The notes below the pieces were generated by a model. It saw nothing but the letters and a program-made list of their open reading frames with translations. It did not search any database and was not told the origin of the DNA. Of a stretch of 64,000 bases of DNA, positions 44,280-51,527 are shown in pieces. The stretch comes from Candidatus Bathyarchaeota archaeon A05DMB-2. Its GTDB lineage: Archaea; Thermoproteota; Bathyarchaeia; Bathyarchaeales; Bathycorpusculaceae. Both the position numbers and the translations under genes were made by a program. Position 1 is the stretch's first letter, and each line of letters starts with the position of its first letter. Location of the stretch: assembly GCA_018475625.1 (NCBI GenBank), contig JAAKEZ010000008.1, positions 1-64,000 of the forward strand. Reading direction: 5' to 3'.

Positions 44280-45452
44280 TCATGGGTACACAAATACTCC
44301 TGTCAACGTAGCCCCAAAGAACCTTTGGATATACTCCGCATATATTGCCGCAGGGTCTATATCTTGGAAAAGATTTGGGTGGAGCCACTTTGCAAAATAG
44401 AGCATGCCAATCATTTGACGTTCTACTAGGAGGTTGCTTTTAATGATGTAGACTTTTCCGTCTTGGACCGCCTGTGTTCCACTTAATGCTGCTCGGTTTA
44501 GCATGTCATTTCTTAAAGTTTGAAATGCTGCTAAATCTTCGCCGTCTAAGTAGGTGAGCATTCGGATGATAATCGCTGGATTCGCCTCAGCTACAAACTC
44601 GGGACTTAACTCAGGGCTTGAAAGTGTCGCATTTTCAGCTATATTTATTCCCCCCGTCTCAACTATTAGTTTATTATATGACCCACCTGGACCTGTGCTG
44701 AACCATGGTTTATACCATTCAAAGTAAACTAAGGGCTTCTCGTCTCGCGATAGCGTCGCGATGCGTGTGTTGACCAGATTTATGTAATACGTTTCATACG
44801 CAATGAACTCCTCAGCTCTTTGCTCTGCACCCAAAAGTGCACCCAAGTTTCTTATACAAGTATTCCGCCTAGTCCCCGTTAAGGTATCCTCGATCACTGC
44901 TATTCCAGCGTTTTCAAGTTTCTTCCTATTTTCGTCAGACAGCCTCTGACTGGCGAGCACCAAGTCTGGCTGCAACTCTAGTATCAACTCCAAATTTGGT
45001 GCCATGTCTGTCCCTACATTAACTAGTGACGCCAACATCGAAGAGGGAAGAATGGCCGCGGTGTCGGAACCTAAAGATGCATCGTACCCCACGACTCTGT
45101 CTCCAGCGCCTAAGATGTAAACCGTTTCAATCATGGTAAGGCAGACGATGCGTTCCACTGGAAGAGCTACAGTAACATTGGCTCCGTTGGCGTCTACTAT
45201 AGTGATTGTTGTTGGTACTTGTAAGGGTAGGTTCGGCAAATCTGTAGAACTCGAGCTACTTGTAGAAGATGAGGATGGGGTTGGGGTAGCGGTTGAAGTT
45301 GGCGTCGAAGCAGGCGTTGGAGAGACGGTATTTGGCGGTGGTGTAGAAGACGGTGATGTTGCGGAGTAAAGCAGATTATGGGCTCCATAAACGAAAGCAG
45401 CGATAACTATACCGATAATAGACATCGTTACTATAAGAGTTGTTCTTTTCAA
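44280..45452 (-). CDS. Corrinoid/iron-type substrate-binding protein 3 (BtuF-like)
   Basis: 390 residues. Same plan as protein 1: membrane anchor (about 6-24), Pro/Ser/Thr-rich spacer (about 30-75), binding fold from VDANGANVTVALPVERIVCL, with LQPDLVLASQRLS. No lipobox. GGAGGTGA lies about 7 bases before the ATG. It is a single-gene unit just upstream of the corrinoid operon and shares its operator, so it is a third ligand-binding partner for the same BtuCD or for another ligand. Confidence 0.88.
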   Translation of the reverse strand: MKRTTLIVTMSIIGIVIAAFVYGAHNLLYSATSPSSTPPPNTVSPTPASTPTSTATPTPSSSSTSSSSSTDLPNLPLQVPTTITIVDANGANVTVALPVERIVCLTMIETVYILGAGDRVVGYDASLGSDTAAILPSSMLASLVNVGTDMAPNLELILELQPDLVLASQRLSDENRKKLENAGIAVIEDTLTGTRRNTCIRNLGALLGAEQRAEEFIAYETYYINLVNTRIATLSRDEKPLVYFEWYKPWFSTGPGGSYNKLIVETGGINIAENATLSSPELSPEFVAEANPAIIIRMLTYLDGEDLAAFQTLRNDMLNRAALSGTQAVQDGKVYIIKSNLLVERQMIGMLYFAKWLHPNLFQDIDPAAIYAEYIQRFFGATLTGVFVYP

Positions 45453-45467
45453 GATTTTTCACCTCCA

Positions 45468-45533
45468 TTACATTATTTCAAAGTGTTCCTGAATCGCGGA
45501 GACACGTAAAGCTGTTTTAGTTCGCCACTGCAT
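45468..45533 (-). pseudogene. Duplicated 5' end of the chelatase gene (21-codon leader frame)
   Basis: MQWRTKTALRVSAIQEHFEI-stop; its first 13 codons match the start of the chelatase subunit ([14 protein letters not shown]) and it lies at the same distance behind the duplicated operator and TATA box. The stop overlaps the GGAGGTGA of the binding protein gene, so it would now act as a short translated leader. Confidence 0.7.
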
Positions 45534-45552
45534 GTTCGTTCCCCTCATTTGT

Positions 45553-45584
45553 GGTTGGTTTATCCAACCATGTATATAAATTTT
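45553..45584 (-). promoter_or_regulatory. Operator and TATA box of the third binding-protein gene
   Basis: GGTTGGATAAACCAACC at 45553-45569 is a perfect palindrome (6-base arms, 5-base centre), preceded on the minus strand by the TATA element AAAATTTATATACA (45571-45584). Sequence and spacing match 44108-44139, including upstream TTTGATTAAACC. Confidence 0.75.
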
Positions 45585-45885
45585 GGTTTAATCAAAGTTA
45601 AATGAAGGTTGAATAAATCAATCGCCTACACGTGGACTTGCCTCTTTGTTTTTTGGATTACGAGTTTCAGTTTTTGGTTCTGGACCTTTTTGTGGTCGAG
45701 CCGCGTAGGTCCGCCAATAGTTCCGAGCCAAAATGGGTTCGAGTTTTATTATGTAGATAAACGAGTTACTGGTGAATGAAAAATGATGACAAAATCATAG
45801 TATTTGGCATGTGACAATTCGCTTATTGGAAAACATTTGACATGTGCGAATTGTGCACTAAAACTTTGAAAATTGGCGATTTAAA
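45585..45885. other. Intergenic region with repeat copy
   Basis: Upstream of the binding-protein promoter; contains the tRNA-flank-like repeat at 45711-45738. No gene supported before 45886. Confidence 0.45.
45711..45740 (+). repeat. Second copy of the tRNA-Lys flank repeat
   Basis: CCGCCAATAGTTCCGAGCC then AAAATGGGT, direct repeat of 31112-31140 with two substitutions and one deletion. The preceding GAGCCGCGTAGGT is tRNA-3'-like but no cloverleaf forms. Confidence 0.6.
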
Positions 45886-46026
45886 ATGGGTTGTATATGC
45901 GTGGAGTTCTCGGACGAGTTGGAGAAGCAACTCAGGTTCAAGACCATCGAGAGATTCGGTGGGAAAAAGGGCGACTTGATCCACGCGATCGAAGAGGCAG
46001 TAAGAACATGGATTGCCCAAGAATAA
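45886..46026 (+). CDS. RHH-like small protein
   Basis: 46 residues: VEFSDELEKQLRFKTIERFG, GKKGDLIHAIEEAVRTWI. A strand, then two helices with a GKKGD turn, is the plan of archaeal RHH antitoxin-type DNA-binding proteins. No toxin partner follows. Frame is short but composition is protein-like. Confidence 0.55.
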   Translation: MGCICVEFSDELEKQLRFKTIERFGGKKGDLIHAIEEAVRTWIAQE

Positions 46027-46268
46027 ATAGACCCACGCACCCCTTCAGTTTCCCAATAACTTCATTTTAAGGTAGCCTTATTCGAAAAAGGCGACAGAGA
46101 AAACAGCTCTTCCCCACACTCACTATAAAGAGTTTTATTACGGGTGAAATCAGAGTTGAGGTGTCTCCCTTCTGACGGGAGTTTAGTGAAAGATTGGATG
46201 TTTCTTCAATATTCAGCAAAGGAGCTTTGAGTGGTAATGGTGCTACAGATGATTTTTGAATGAAAAGG
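46027..46268. other. Intergenic gap
   Basis: Contains a GTCTCCC-TTCT-GACGGGAG hairpin-like stretch near 46165. No gene supported. Confidence 0.35.
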
Positions 46269-46535
46269 TTATTTGATTATTTCTGCCTTTGCGGTCATAC
46301 TGCCTATTCTCGTAATTTTTATTTTCACGTGGTCCCCAAGCTTTGCGTTGGCAACGAATATAACGAAACCTTGAATTCTGGCTATCCCTTCTCCTTGGCG
46401 GCTCATTTCCGTCACATCAACTTCATATGTTTTTCCCATCTCAACTGGGCAACGCTTGAAGCCTTTGCCGTGTCCGCGTCGTCCCTCATAACTACCACCT
46501 ATTCTGCTACCACCTTTTCTTCTACTATAACTCAC
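46269..46535 (-). CDS. TRAM domain RNA-binding protein
   Basis: 88 residues: basic Arg/Gly-rich N-terminus (about 1-28) and a TRAM domain (GKTYEVDVTEMSRQGEGIAR, GFVIFVANAKLGDHVKIKIT). Small TRAM proteins are common in archaea and act as RNA chaperones, some cold-induced. It forms a beta barrel that binds RNA without clear sequence preference. Confidence 0.9.
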   Translation of the reverse strand: MSYSRRKGGSRIGGSYEGRRGHGKGFKRCPVEMGKTYEVDVTEMSRQGEGIARIQGFVIFVANAKLGDHVKIKITRIGSMTAKAEIIK

Positions 46536-46635
46536 AGCGCATCATCCTCTATTCTATATTTAATGATGTTCACTTTAAGGCTTAAGTGCTCCGTGTTTTG
46601 TGCTATTTCTTTTGTGGATTTTATCGTGACCTGCC

Positions 46636-46869
46636 TTAGTCTTCTTCGTATTCCTCTTCAGCGAGTTCAACAGACACTGTGTCTTTATGTGCGGGTTGCT
46701 TCTTCTTATCTGGCGTCATCTCTCTTCCTTGCATGAACGCGTTTTCGGCAGCAGTGATTTCATCTTCATCCAACATTTCTTCTCTCTGTTTGTCGTCATA
46801 GATATCTTCGGTTTCCATCTTTTCTTCGTCTGTGCTTGTGTTGCTCTTCTTTCTTCTTGTTTTGCTCAT
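46636..46869 (-). CDS. Small acidic hypothetical protein
   Basis: 77 residues from ATG (MSKTRRKKSNTSTDEEK). A basic first ten residues then an almost wholly charged, Glu/Asp/Lys-rich helix ending EEEYEED. Likely disordered or coiled. No family recognised. Lies 100 bases upstream of the TRAM gene on the same strand. Confidence 0.55.
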   Translation of the reverse strand: MSKTRRKKSNTSTDEEKMETEDIYDDKQREEMLDEDEITAAENAFMQGREMTPDKKKQPAHKDTVSVELAEEEYEED

Positions 46870-47315
46870 GTACTCCCTCAACTTAATCAAAGAACCGTTG
46901 CACAATATAAAGAGCATGCACTAAACCTGCATGCTACCTCACCTTATGTAATTGAACGAAAATAGTATGCAAGACATTAAAGAATAGCAAAATAATAGGC
47001 TTTTGATGGAAGGAAGTGAAAAAATGGGCGGTAGGAAGCTTGAGCTTGTATTCGTTGATAAGGAAGGAAAATGATATTTGTTAGATGAACCCTTCAAGGT
47101 TTTGGTTCCGAACACACTTGAGTACCAGGTCCCGCCCCGTCCTCTTCAATGCTGTCATCCGTCCTTTTTTTTTTTAAATTTATCACGCATTGCAGACTTT
47201 TCCAAGCTATTTTTCAAAACTTGAAGCAAGTAATTTATAAGCATCGGCACAATCGTTAGATGGAGCGTGTGAGAAGCGATTTTTGCACAGCGAAAATGAG
47301 GAGATGAAATAGCGA
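46870..47315. other. Intergenic region with small remnants
   Basis: No full gene. A 22-codon frame at 47006-47074 (GGRKLELVFVDKEGK) looks like the start of a lost protein, and 47104-47147 resembles the sequence behind tRNA-Lys. A poly-T run at about 47163-47175 may terminate leftward or reflect a U-rich 3' end. Confidence 0.4.
47104..47147 (+). repeat. Diverged tRNA-flank-like repeat
   Basis: GGTTCCGA, a variable middle, then CAGGTCC and CCGTCCTCTTC line up with 31120-31163. Weaker than the 45711 copy. Confidence 0.4.
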
Positions 47316-47456
47316 ATGTACCGTGACAAGGAAATGCACAAGGCAGTCTGCGCTGATTGCGGCCAAGAATGTCAAGTTCCATTCAAACCTGACGGAACCA
47401 GGCCAGTCTATTGTCGAGACTGTTACGCAAAAAGAAGACCGCCTAGACGATATTAA
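47316..47456 (+). CDS. CxxC zinc-ribbon protein
   Basis: 46 residues: CADCGQECQVPFKPDGTRPV then YCRDCYAKRRPP. Two CxxC knuckles 17 residues apart form a small zinc ribbon with a basic tail, a family frequent in archaea. A close relative is encoded at 50854-51123. Possible RNA or nucleic acid binding; function unknown. Confidence 0.75.
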   Translation: MYRDKEMHKAVCADCGQECQVPFKPDGTRPVYCRDCYAKRRPPRRY

Positions 47457-47628
47457 ATTAGGCTATCGGCTTTAACTCAAAAATAGATTTTCCCACTAAT
47501 TTTTTCAGTTTTCAGTTTAATATCTCTTGAGTTCGTGCTCCAAGTTAGCGTAATGTCTCGTTCCATGCTAAAATCTGTTTATAAAGATAATTTGAATGTA
47601 GCCAAAAAGAAAAAGCATGCGTTAATTG

Positions 47629-48276
47629 TTAAAACGAAGAGTTTAGTAGCTCCATCGATTTAAGTTGGGGTTTGAGGATTTCGTTGCTAAGGATTCCTTT
47701 TTTTCCAAGGCTCAGTTGCCTTTCTCCCCTAAACATGGATGCTTGAGCGTTTTCAATTTGAATAACGTCCCCTACGGAGACACCGTCTATTTGCCCATTC
47801 CATAGGCAAAGTTCAATGGTTCCAGTCTCATCCCCGATTAGCACCTTGACAACAGTAGCGTTGTTTCCATATCTTGTAACAACAGGTTTAGGCTCTGCAA
47901 CTTCTAAAATTTTAGCCTTAAGATTAACATGGCTCATTCCGGCTCGCACGTCTTTTATTGAATGGGCAGGAGACGTTATATTTTTTCTTGATAGATGCTT
48001 GCGGATCTTATTGGTTCCCATGAAATTTCCAAGATGATTACTTTTATTCAGAAGAAATTCCCTGTCAATTGGAAATTGTGCAATGACTTCAGAACCCCGC
48101 ATAATTAGAAAGATCACATTCGTTTTTATTCTGCCTCGACACTGGATTGATAGGTTGCCGCAATCTAATTTGCGTTCTTGTGCTGTGCGGAGGGCATATA
48201 GGAATTTTTCAGGGTTAACTTCATATTTTACTGAGAGAAAAGCAAGATATTCGCCAATTGACGGTTTATGTCTTAT
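47629..48276 (-). CDS. OB-fold nucleic-acid-binding protein (RPA/SSB-like), start unusual
   Basis: About 215 residues. The C-terminal half is an OB fold (VNLKAKILEVAEPKPVVTRY, GDETGTIELCLWNGQI, GDVIQIENAQASMFRGERQL). The N-terminal half (SIGEYLAFLSVKYEVNPEKF, LDCGNLSIQCRGRIKTNVIF) is clearly coding and in frame, but between it and the in-frame TGA at 48283-48285 there is no ATG, GTG or TTG; ATA at 48276, 6-9 bases after GGTGTGA, is the best placed codon. First canonical start is GTG at 48117, which would cut the N-terminal domain. Follows aIF1A by 22 bases. Confidence 0.75.
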   Translation of the reverse strand: MRHKPSIGEYLAFLSVKYEVNPEKFLYALRTAQERKLDCGNLSIQCRGRIKTNVIFLIMRGSEVIAQFPIDREFLLNKSNHLGNFMGTNKIRKHLSRKNITSPAHSIKDVRAGMSHVNLKAKILEVAEPKPVVTRYGNNATVVKVLIGDETGTIELCLWNGQIDGVSVGDVIQIENAQASMFRGERQLSLGKKGILSNEILKPQLKSMELLNSSF

Positions 48277-48298
48277 GTTTCTTCACACCTTTTTGACC

Positions 48299-48604
48299 CT
48301 ACATTTCAAGGTAACCTTTGTTTCTGAGCCATTCCGACTGATTTTTTCTGTATCGCCAAAAAATGTCGCCTCGCTTGTCCGACTGAAAATCCCAAGGAGA
48401 AACTAAAACAATGTCACCTTCCCTAATCCATACACGCCTCTTTAGCTTGCCGCGAACTCTGCATAGTCGCTCCTTGCCATCTTGGCACTTAACCATGATT
48501 CTGTCAGCGCCGAGCATTTTGACGGCCATGCCTAAAACATCGCTTGCCGCTGGCAACACCATATTTTCAAGATTACCTTCATTCATGATTTTTCTTTTAC
48601 CCAT
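48299..48604 (-). CDS. Translation initiation factor aIF1A
   Basis: 101 residues from the internal ATG (MGKRKIMNEGNLENM). The S1-like OB fold has the aIF1A pattern GMAVKMLGADRIMVKCQDGK, RVRGKLKRRVWIREGDIVLV and FWRYRKNQSEWL. It stimulates subunit dissociation and scanning/initiator tRNA binding on the 30S. A longer frame upstream is atypical. Probably cotranscribed with the OB-fold gene. Confidence 0.92.
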   Translation of the reverse strand: MGKRKIMNEGNLENMVLPAASDVLGMAVKMLGADRIMVKCQDGKERLCRVRGKLKRRVWIREGDIVLVSPWDFQSDKRGDIFWRYRKNQSEWLRNKGYLEM

Positions 48605-49009
48605 GTTCCAACACCAATTTTGTGATCGTATTTGCACGCGCCACTCATTTGCCAATTAGAATAATCTGGAGAAAAAGGAAAGCGCACACCCGACCTGCGC
48701 GTACAGCCGATCCGCCTCTTCCTCTAAATAATTCTAACCGATACATCAGAATAGCCAGCCGACTATATTAGTATAGCTACACTGAAAACGCGTTTTCTAT
48801 GTTTTCTTAACACATTTTCGTTTTATTCTGCTTTGGAGTGTCATGCGTAGAACGTTGCGAGTTTCCTTGTAGCTTCTGAGTTATTTAGCCAATGCGTTTA
48901 TATGCGCGGCAGCGCACTAATGTACGAAGAGTTTCTCTTATCCCTTGGGCTGAACCTATCGAGTAATTGAACCTTTTCAAAGTAAAACAAACAAGAGGTA
49001 AATAGAATT
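48605..49009. other. Divergent promoter region with palindrome
   Basis: Leader of aIF1A and of the rightward gene at 49010. GAAAACGCGTTTTC (48784-48797) is a perfect 14-base palindrome next to TATA-like ACTATATTAG. No gene supported. Confidence 0.45.
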
Positions 49010-49348
49010 GTGTATGTTGAGAGCTGGTTTAGTAAAAAACTGCAGAAGATGCAAATCATCCGTGCGAACCACCTGCACATTAAGAAAGAAAGCTGGAAAG
49101 AAATTTTACGTAGACAACAAGAAGAAAGAGGGAACAAAAATATAATCAAAGTAGGTGACTGCGCAGAAGGTCCTGAATGCAGCAGGATGGGCCGCATAGT
49201 GTGGATTTCGAAAGATGGGAAGAAAGCAGGAATTCAATACCCCGCAAGTCACCGCCTAACGAGTCGTCCTGCTTCAAGACTTGGCATAGTCGAACATCCA
49301 CAGTCCAAAACCAGCAAAAATATGGTTTTCATAACGGAAAACAAATGA
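49010..49348 (+). CDS. Hypothetical basic protein
   Basis: 112 residues, GTG start with AGAGGT about 9 bases upstream. Very basic N-terminal half (KKLQKMQIIRANHLHIKKES, WKEILRRQQEERG), then CAEGPECSRMGRIVWISKDG and a Ser/Arg-rich end. Possibly nucleic acid binding. No family recognised. Confidence 0.5.
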   Translation: MYVESWFSKKLQKMQIIRANHLHIKKESWKEILRRQQEERGNKNIIKVGDCAEGPECSRMGRIVWISKDGKKAGIQYPASHRLTSRPASRLGIVEHPQSKTSKNMVFITENK

Positions 49349-49382
49349 AATTGTGGTACCTTTGTTAAACCAGTACACGCAT

Positions 49383-50015
49383 ATGTCAGAAAAAACCCCT
49401 TCGCTCTCCAGCAAAATAAGAATATGCTATGACCACAAGAAACTTGGTAATTTCTCTGAGAACCAAGTGAGGTTTTACTTGAGATACTCGTCTTTCGTGC
49501 TCAGAGTTTTAAGGAAACCTTCATTCCAGAAGTTTCTTCATTGGATGTTGAAAAAGGAAACAATAAAAGAACGAGCAGTCAGCGCTGTGCACATCAAGGT
49601 TCTTCCATTGAGAAGGAAGAACGGAAGGGGCATCGCTGGAAAATGTAACACTACCCGAGGAAGAATCCATATTTACCCAAAAACAACGAAGTTTTGCCGG
49701 ATATTCACGCGAAAATTTGGAAGGAATACTCTATTAGCCTACGTTGGAAACAGGGCAAGGGCGGCGCTAATACATGAGCTACTGCACTTGAAATACATAG
49801 AGGATGAGAAAACGGTTATGGAACTAGCCAAAGAGTACTTTTACATTTTCACACGAGAGCATTTCACTCAGAGTGCCTATTCGCTCGTTATCTGTACGAT
49901 GATATTTAATGCAAAAATTAGCGGAAAGAGGGCTCCTCCAAGCGTCTCTTACGATCCAAGTATAAGGTTAAGGCTAACTGACACATGTTTAAGAGCAAGT
50001 GGTGTCTTTAATTAA
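49383..50015 (+). CDS. Zincin-like metalloprotease protein
   Basis: 210 residues from ATG (MSEKTPSLSSKIRIC). The zinc motif HELLH in RAALIHELLHLKYIEDEKTV near residue 135, followed by a Glu-rich helix, is a zincin signature. The remainder is basic (RKKNGRGIAGKCNTTRGRIH). No signal peptide, so cytoplasmic. A GTG 10 codons earlier is an alternative start. Close to SprT or WLM-type proteins in plan, but no strict family match by eye. Confidence 0.55.
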   Translation: MSEKTPSLSSKIRICYDHKKLGNFSENQVRFYLRYSSFVLRVLRKPSFQKFLHWMLKKETIKERAVSAVHIKVLPLRRKNGRGIAGKCNTTRGRIHIYPKTTKFCRIFTRKFGRNTLLAYVGNRARAALIHELLHLKYIEDEKTVMELAKEYFYIFTREHFTQSAYSLVICTMIFNAKISGKRAPPSVSYDPSIRLRLTDTCLRASGVFN

Positions 50016-50037
50016 GTGTTGAAAAAAGGTGAACGTT

Positions 50038-50315
50038 TTGTCTCAGCCAGTTTATGGAAGAATAACGTACTATCGAATAGGCATCAGAACACAAATGTCC
50101 CGTGAGTGCCTAATTAAATTCACATAGTTACTGCCGCCAAGGCTAGCCAACTCATTGGTCGAAAAGTGTGGTTTGGAAAAGCGGAAACAAGAAGCTTATA
50201 AGGAAGGATCGTAGGTTTCCACGGAAAGAACGGCATTGTACGAGTAAGATTAAAGAAAGGAGTGCCTGGTCAAGCGCTAGGAACACCAGTCGCATTAGTC
50301 AGTCAAAGAATTTGA
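50038..50315 (+). pseudogene. Decayed ribosomal protein eL33 (L35Ae) gene
   Basis: Read in pieces the sequence is L35Ae: from TTG SQPVYGRITYYRIGIRTQMS, RECLIKFT, stop; then after a one-base shift VTAAKASQLIGRKVWFGKAE, an in-frame TAA, then GRIVGFHGKNGIVRVRLKKG and VPGQALGTPVALV. Thus one frameshift near 50115-50120 and one stop near 50200. The order and conserved GKNGIVRVR and KGVPGQALG are those of the family. Either decayed or carrying two sequencing errors. Confidence 0.8.
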
Positions 50316-50390
50316 GCTATCCAACTCTGCTTTGATAGCAACGATCCAAAAGTCCCAGTATAGAAAGTATTCAAAAAAGCAGGGGATTCT

Positions 50391-50498
50391 TTGATTAGAA
50401 ATGCGCGTTTTAACAAGTTAGAATGCAAAAATTGCATATACAACGGGAGTCCCTACTGCTGGAACCAGTGCCCTTACAACATTTGGCGAAATCCCTGA
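50391..50498 (+). CDS. Possible small Cys-rich protein
   Basis: 35 codons from TTG with AGGGG 6 bases before it: LECKNCIYNGSPYCWNQCPY carries CxxC and CxxxC in a zinc-finger-like layout. No family recognised and the frame is short. Confidence 0.35.
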   Translation: MIRNARFNKLECKNCIYNGSPYCWNQCPYNIWRNP

Positions 50499-50853
50499 AA
50501 CTATTCTCCTTAAAGCGTTTTTTCAAGGGGTGCTGTTCTACCCTTAGGATATTTAGACATTCAATCTATTGCTTCCGCTTTTGCTTCGGTAGGAAATTCC
50601 TGTGATATTTTGCTTCCTTACTCGTTATCCTTCACTTTTGGGAACAGAAGCACCACGTAATGCTCTACATATTGTTTCTTTGTGAACTAGATTTTGTTCT
50701 GCGGTCTGATTCATAAATCCCTTTTGTTGTCTATCCTTCTCCAGCCCTTTACTATCTTCATGAAAAATCTCACGTTTTCAGTTGCAGAGGTAATCCACAT
50801 CCGAACAGTTCGCTTTTTCTGTTTCAGTCTTTCTTTTCACATAGCCATCTTTT
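50499..50853. other. Intergenic region
   Basis: No supported gene in the first 280 bases. The end overlaps a second-frame continuation of the zinc-ribbon gene (50778-50969). Confidence 0.35.
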
Positions 50854-51123
50854 CTAAACAGCTTCCTTATCGTGCGTGCTGTAAGACCATTGGAATACAC
50901 TATGATGACCGGCCTCCTTCTTTTCCTGTCTGATATTCCTTCGTCGTGCCCACGCTTGTTTCGGGTCAAAACCGTTTGTCTTGTTGATACTTTCTGAGTG
51001 CTTAAACATGTGTTTTGAAAAGCACGTTTTACAGTAAGCTGGTTTGCCAGCTGTGGGTTTGAAAGGGACCATTGCAGTTTTGCCGCAGTCGGAACATTTA
51101 ATCTCGAACATATTTTTTTGCAT
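50854..51123 (-). CDS. CxxC zinc-ribbon protein with C-terminal extension
   Basis: 89 residues from ATG (MQKNMFEIKCSDCG). The ribbon CSDCGKTAMVPFKPTAGKPA then YCKTCFSKH matches the 47316 protein, including VPFKP. It is followed by about 45 residues with AWARRRNIRQEKKE. A different frame from about 50969 to 50778 also looks coding (RRPVIIVYSNGLTARTIRKL), so a frameshift may have cut a longer protein. Confidence 0.6.
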   Translation of the reverse strand: MQKNMFEIKCSDCGKTAMVPFKPTAGKPAYCKTCFSKHMFKHSESINKTNGFDPKQAWARRRNIRQEKKEAGHHSVFQWSYSTHDKEAV

Positions 51124-51177
51124 CGTAATAATCACCTCTAGTAACTTGAGGCATAATTGAAAAAAGTAAATTTTCAA

Positions 51178-51413
51178 TTATCGCTATTATAAAAGGCTGC
51201 GGCTGACTTAAAGGTTCTCATCGACAAAAGTTTTCCGGATAGCTGTTGGACTTGTTCAAGTCTATAACAGCGATCGCAAATGTTTACAAGTATAATCCTC
51301 TAGAGCACTTTCCCGCGAATATTCTCAACTAACAAGTCATATCAATAAGTCTTGATAAGAGGAAAACAAGTTAATCAAGTATTTATCCAGATTAACGATT
51401 TCTTTCTCTAGAA
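51178..51413. other. Left flank of the mobile element
   Basis: AT-rich intergenic DNA with no gene. With 55601 onward it forms the reconstructed empty site; an inverted repeat CCAAC-CAAAAA-GTTGG lies just right of the insertion (55606-55621). Confidence 0.45.
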
Positions 51414-51428
51414 GGATCAAAATTTAGT
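51414..51428 (+). repeat. Target site duplication, left copy
   Basis: GGATCAAAATTTAGT, identical to 55586-55600. Because the right TIR ends in GGG the true duplication is 13 to 15 bases. Confidence 0.88.
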
Positions 51429-51517
51429 CCCAACCCAACCCAACCCATTCTTCTTCTTCTTCTTCTTAACTACTTACATCTCACATATCACACATATCAC
51501 ACATCTCACACAAAAAA
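51429..51517 (+). repeat. Terminal inverted repeat, left
   Basis: Three CCCAAC-type units, CCCA, six TTC units, then TTAACTACTTACATCTCACA and a CACATATCA-rich inner part ending CACAAAAAA. Identical to the reverse complement of 55500-55587 except for one extra A at 51447. Confidence 0.95.
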
Positions 51518-51527
51518 CGTAGAATAG

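Noticed and set aside
45661-45720. A second tRNA gene
   Set aside because: Only a 3'-end-like GGTCCGCCA is present; no acceptor, D or anticodon stems can be formed upstream.
46260-46736. A rightward 158-residue protein
   Set aside because: It is the antisense of the TRAM gene and of the acidic protein, with unlikely Cys/Ser/Phe-rich composition.
47155-47382. Leftward 75-residue protein
   Set aside because: It is antisense to the zinc-ribbon gene at 47316 and ends in a poly-T run.
51447-51467. TTC run as a simple microsatellite
   Set aside because: The same run occurs in both inverted ends, so it is part of the TIR rather than slippage at one site.
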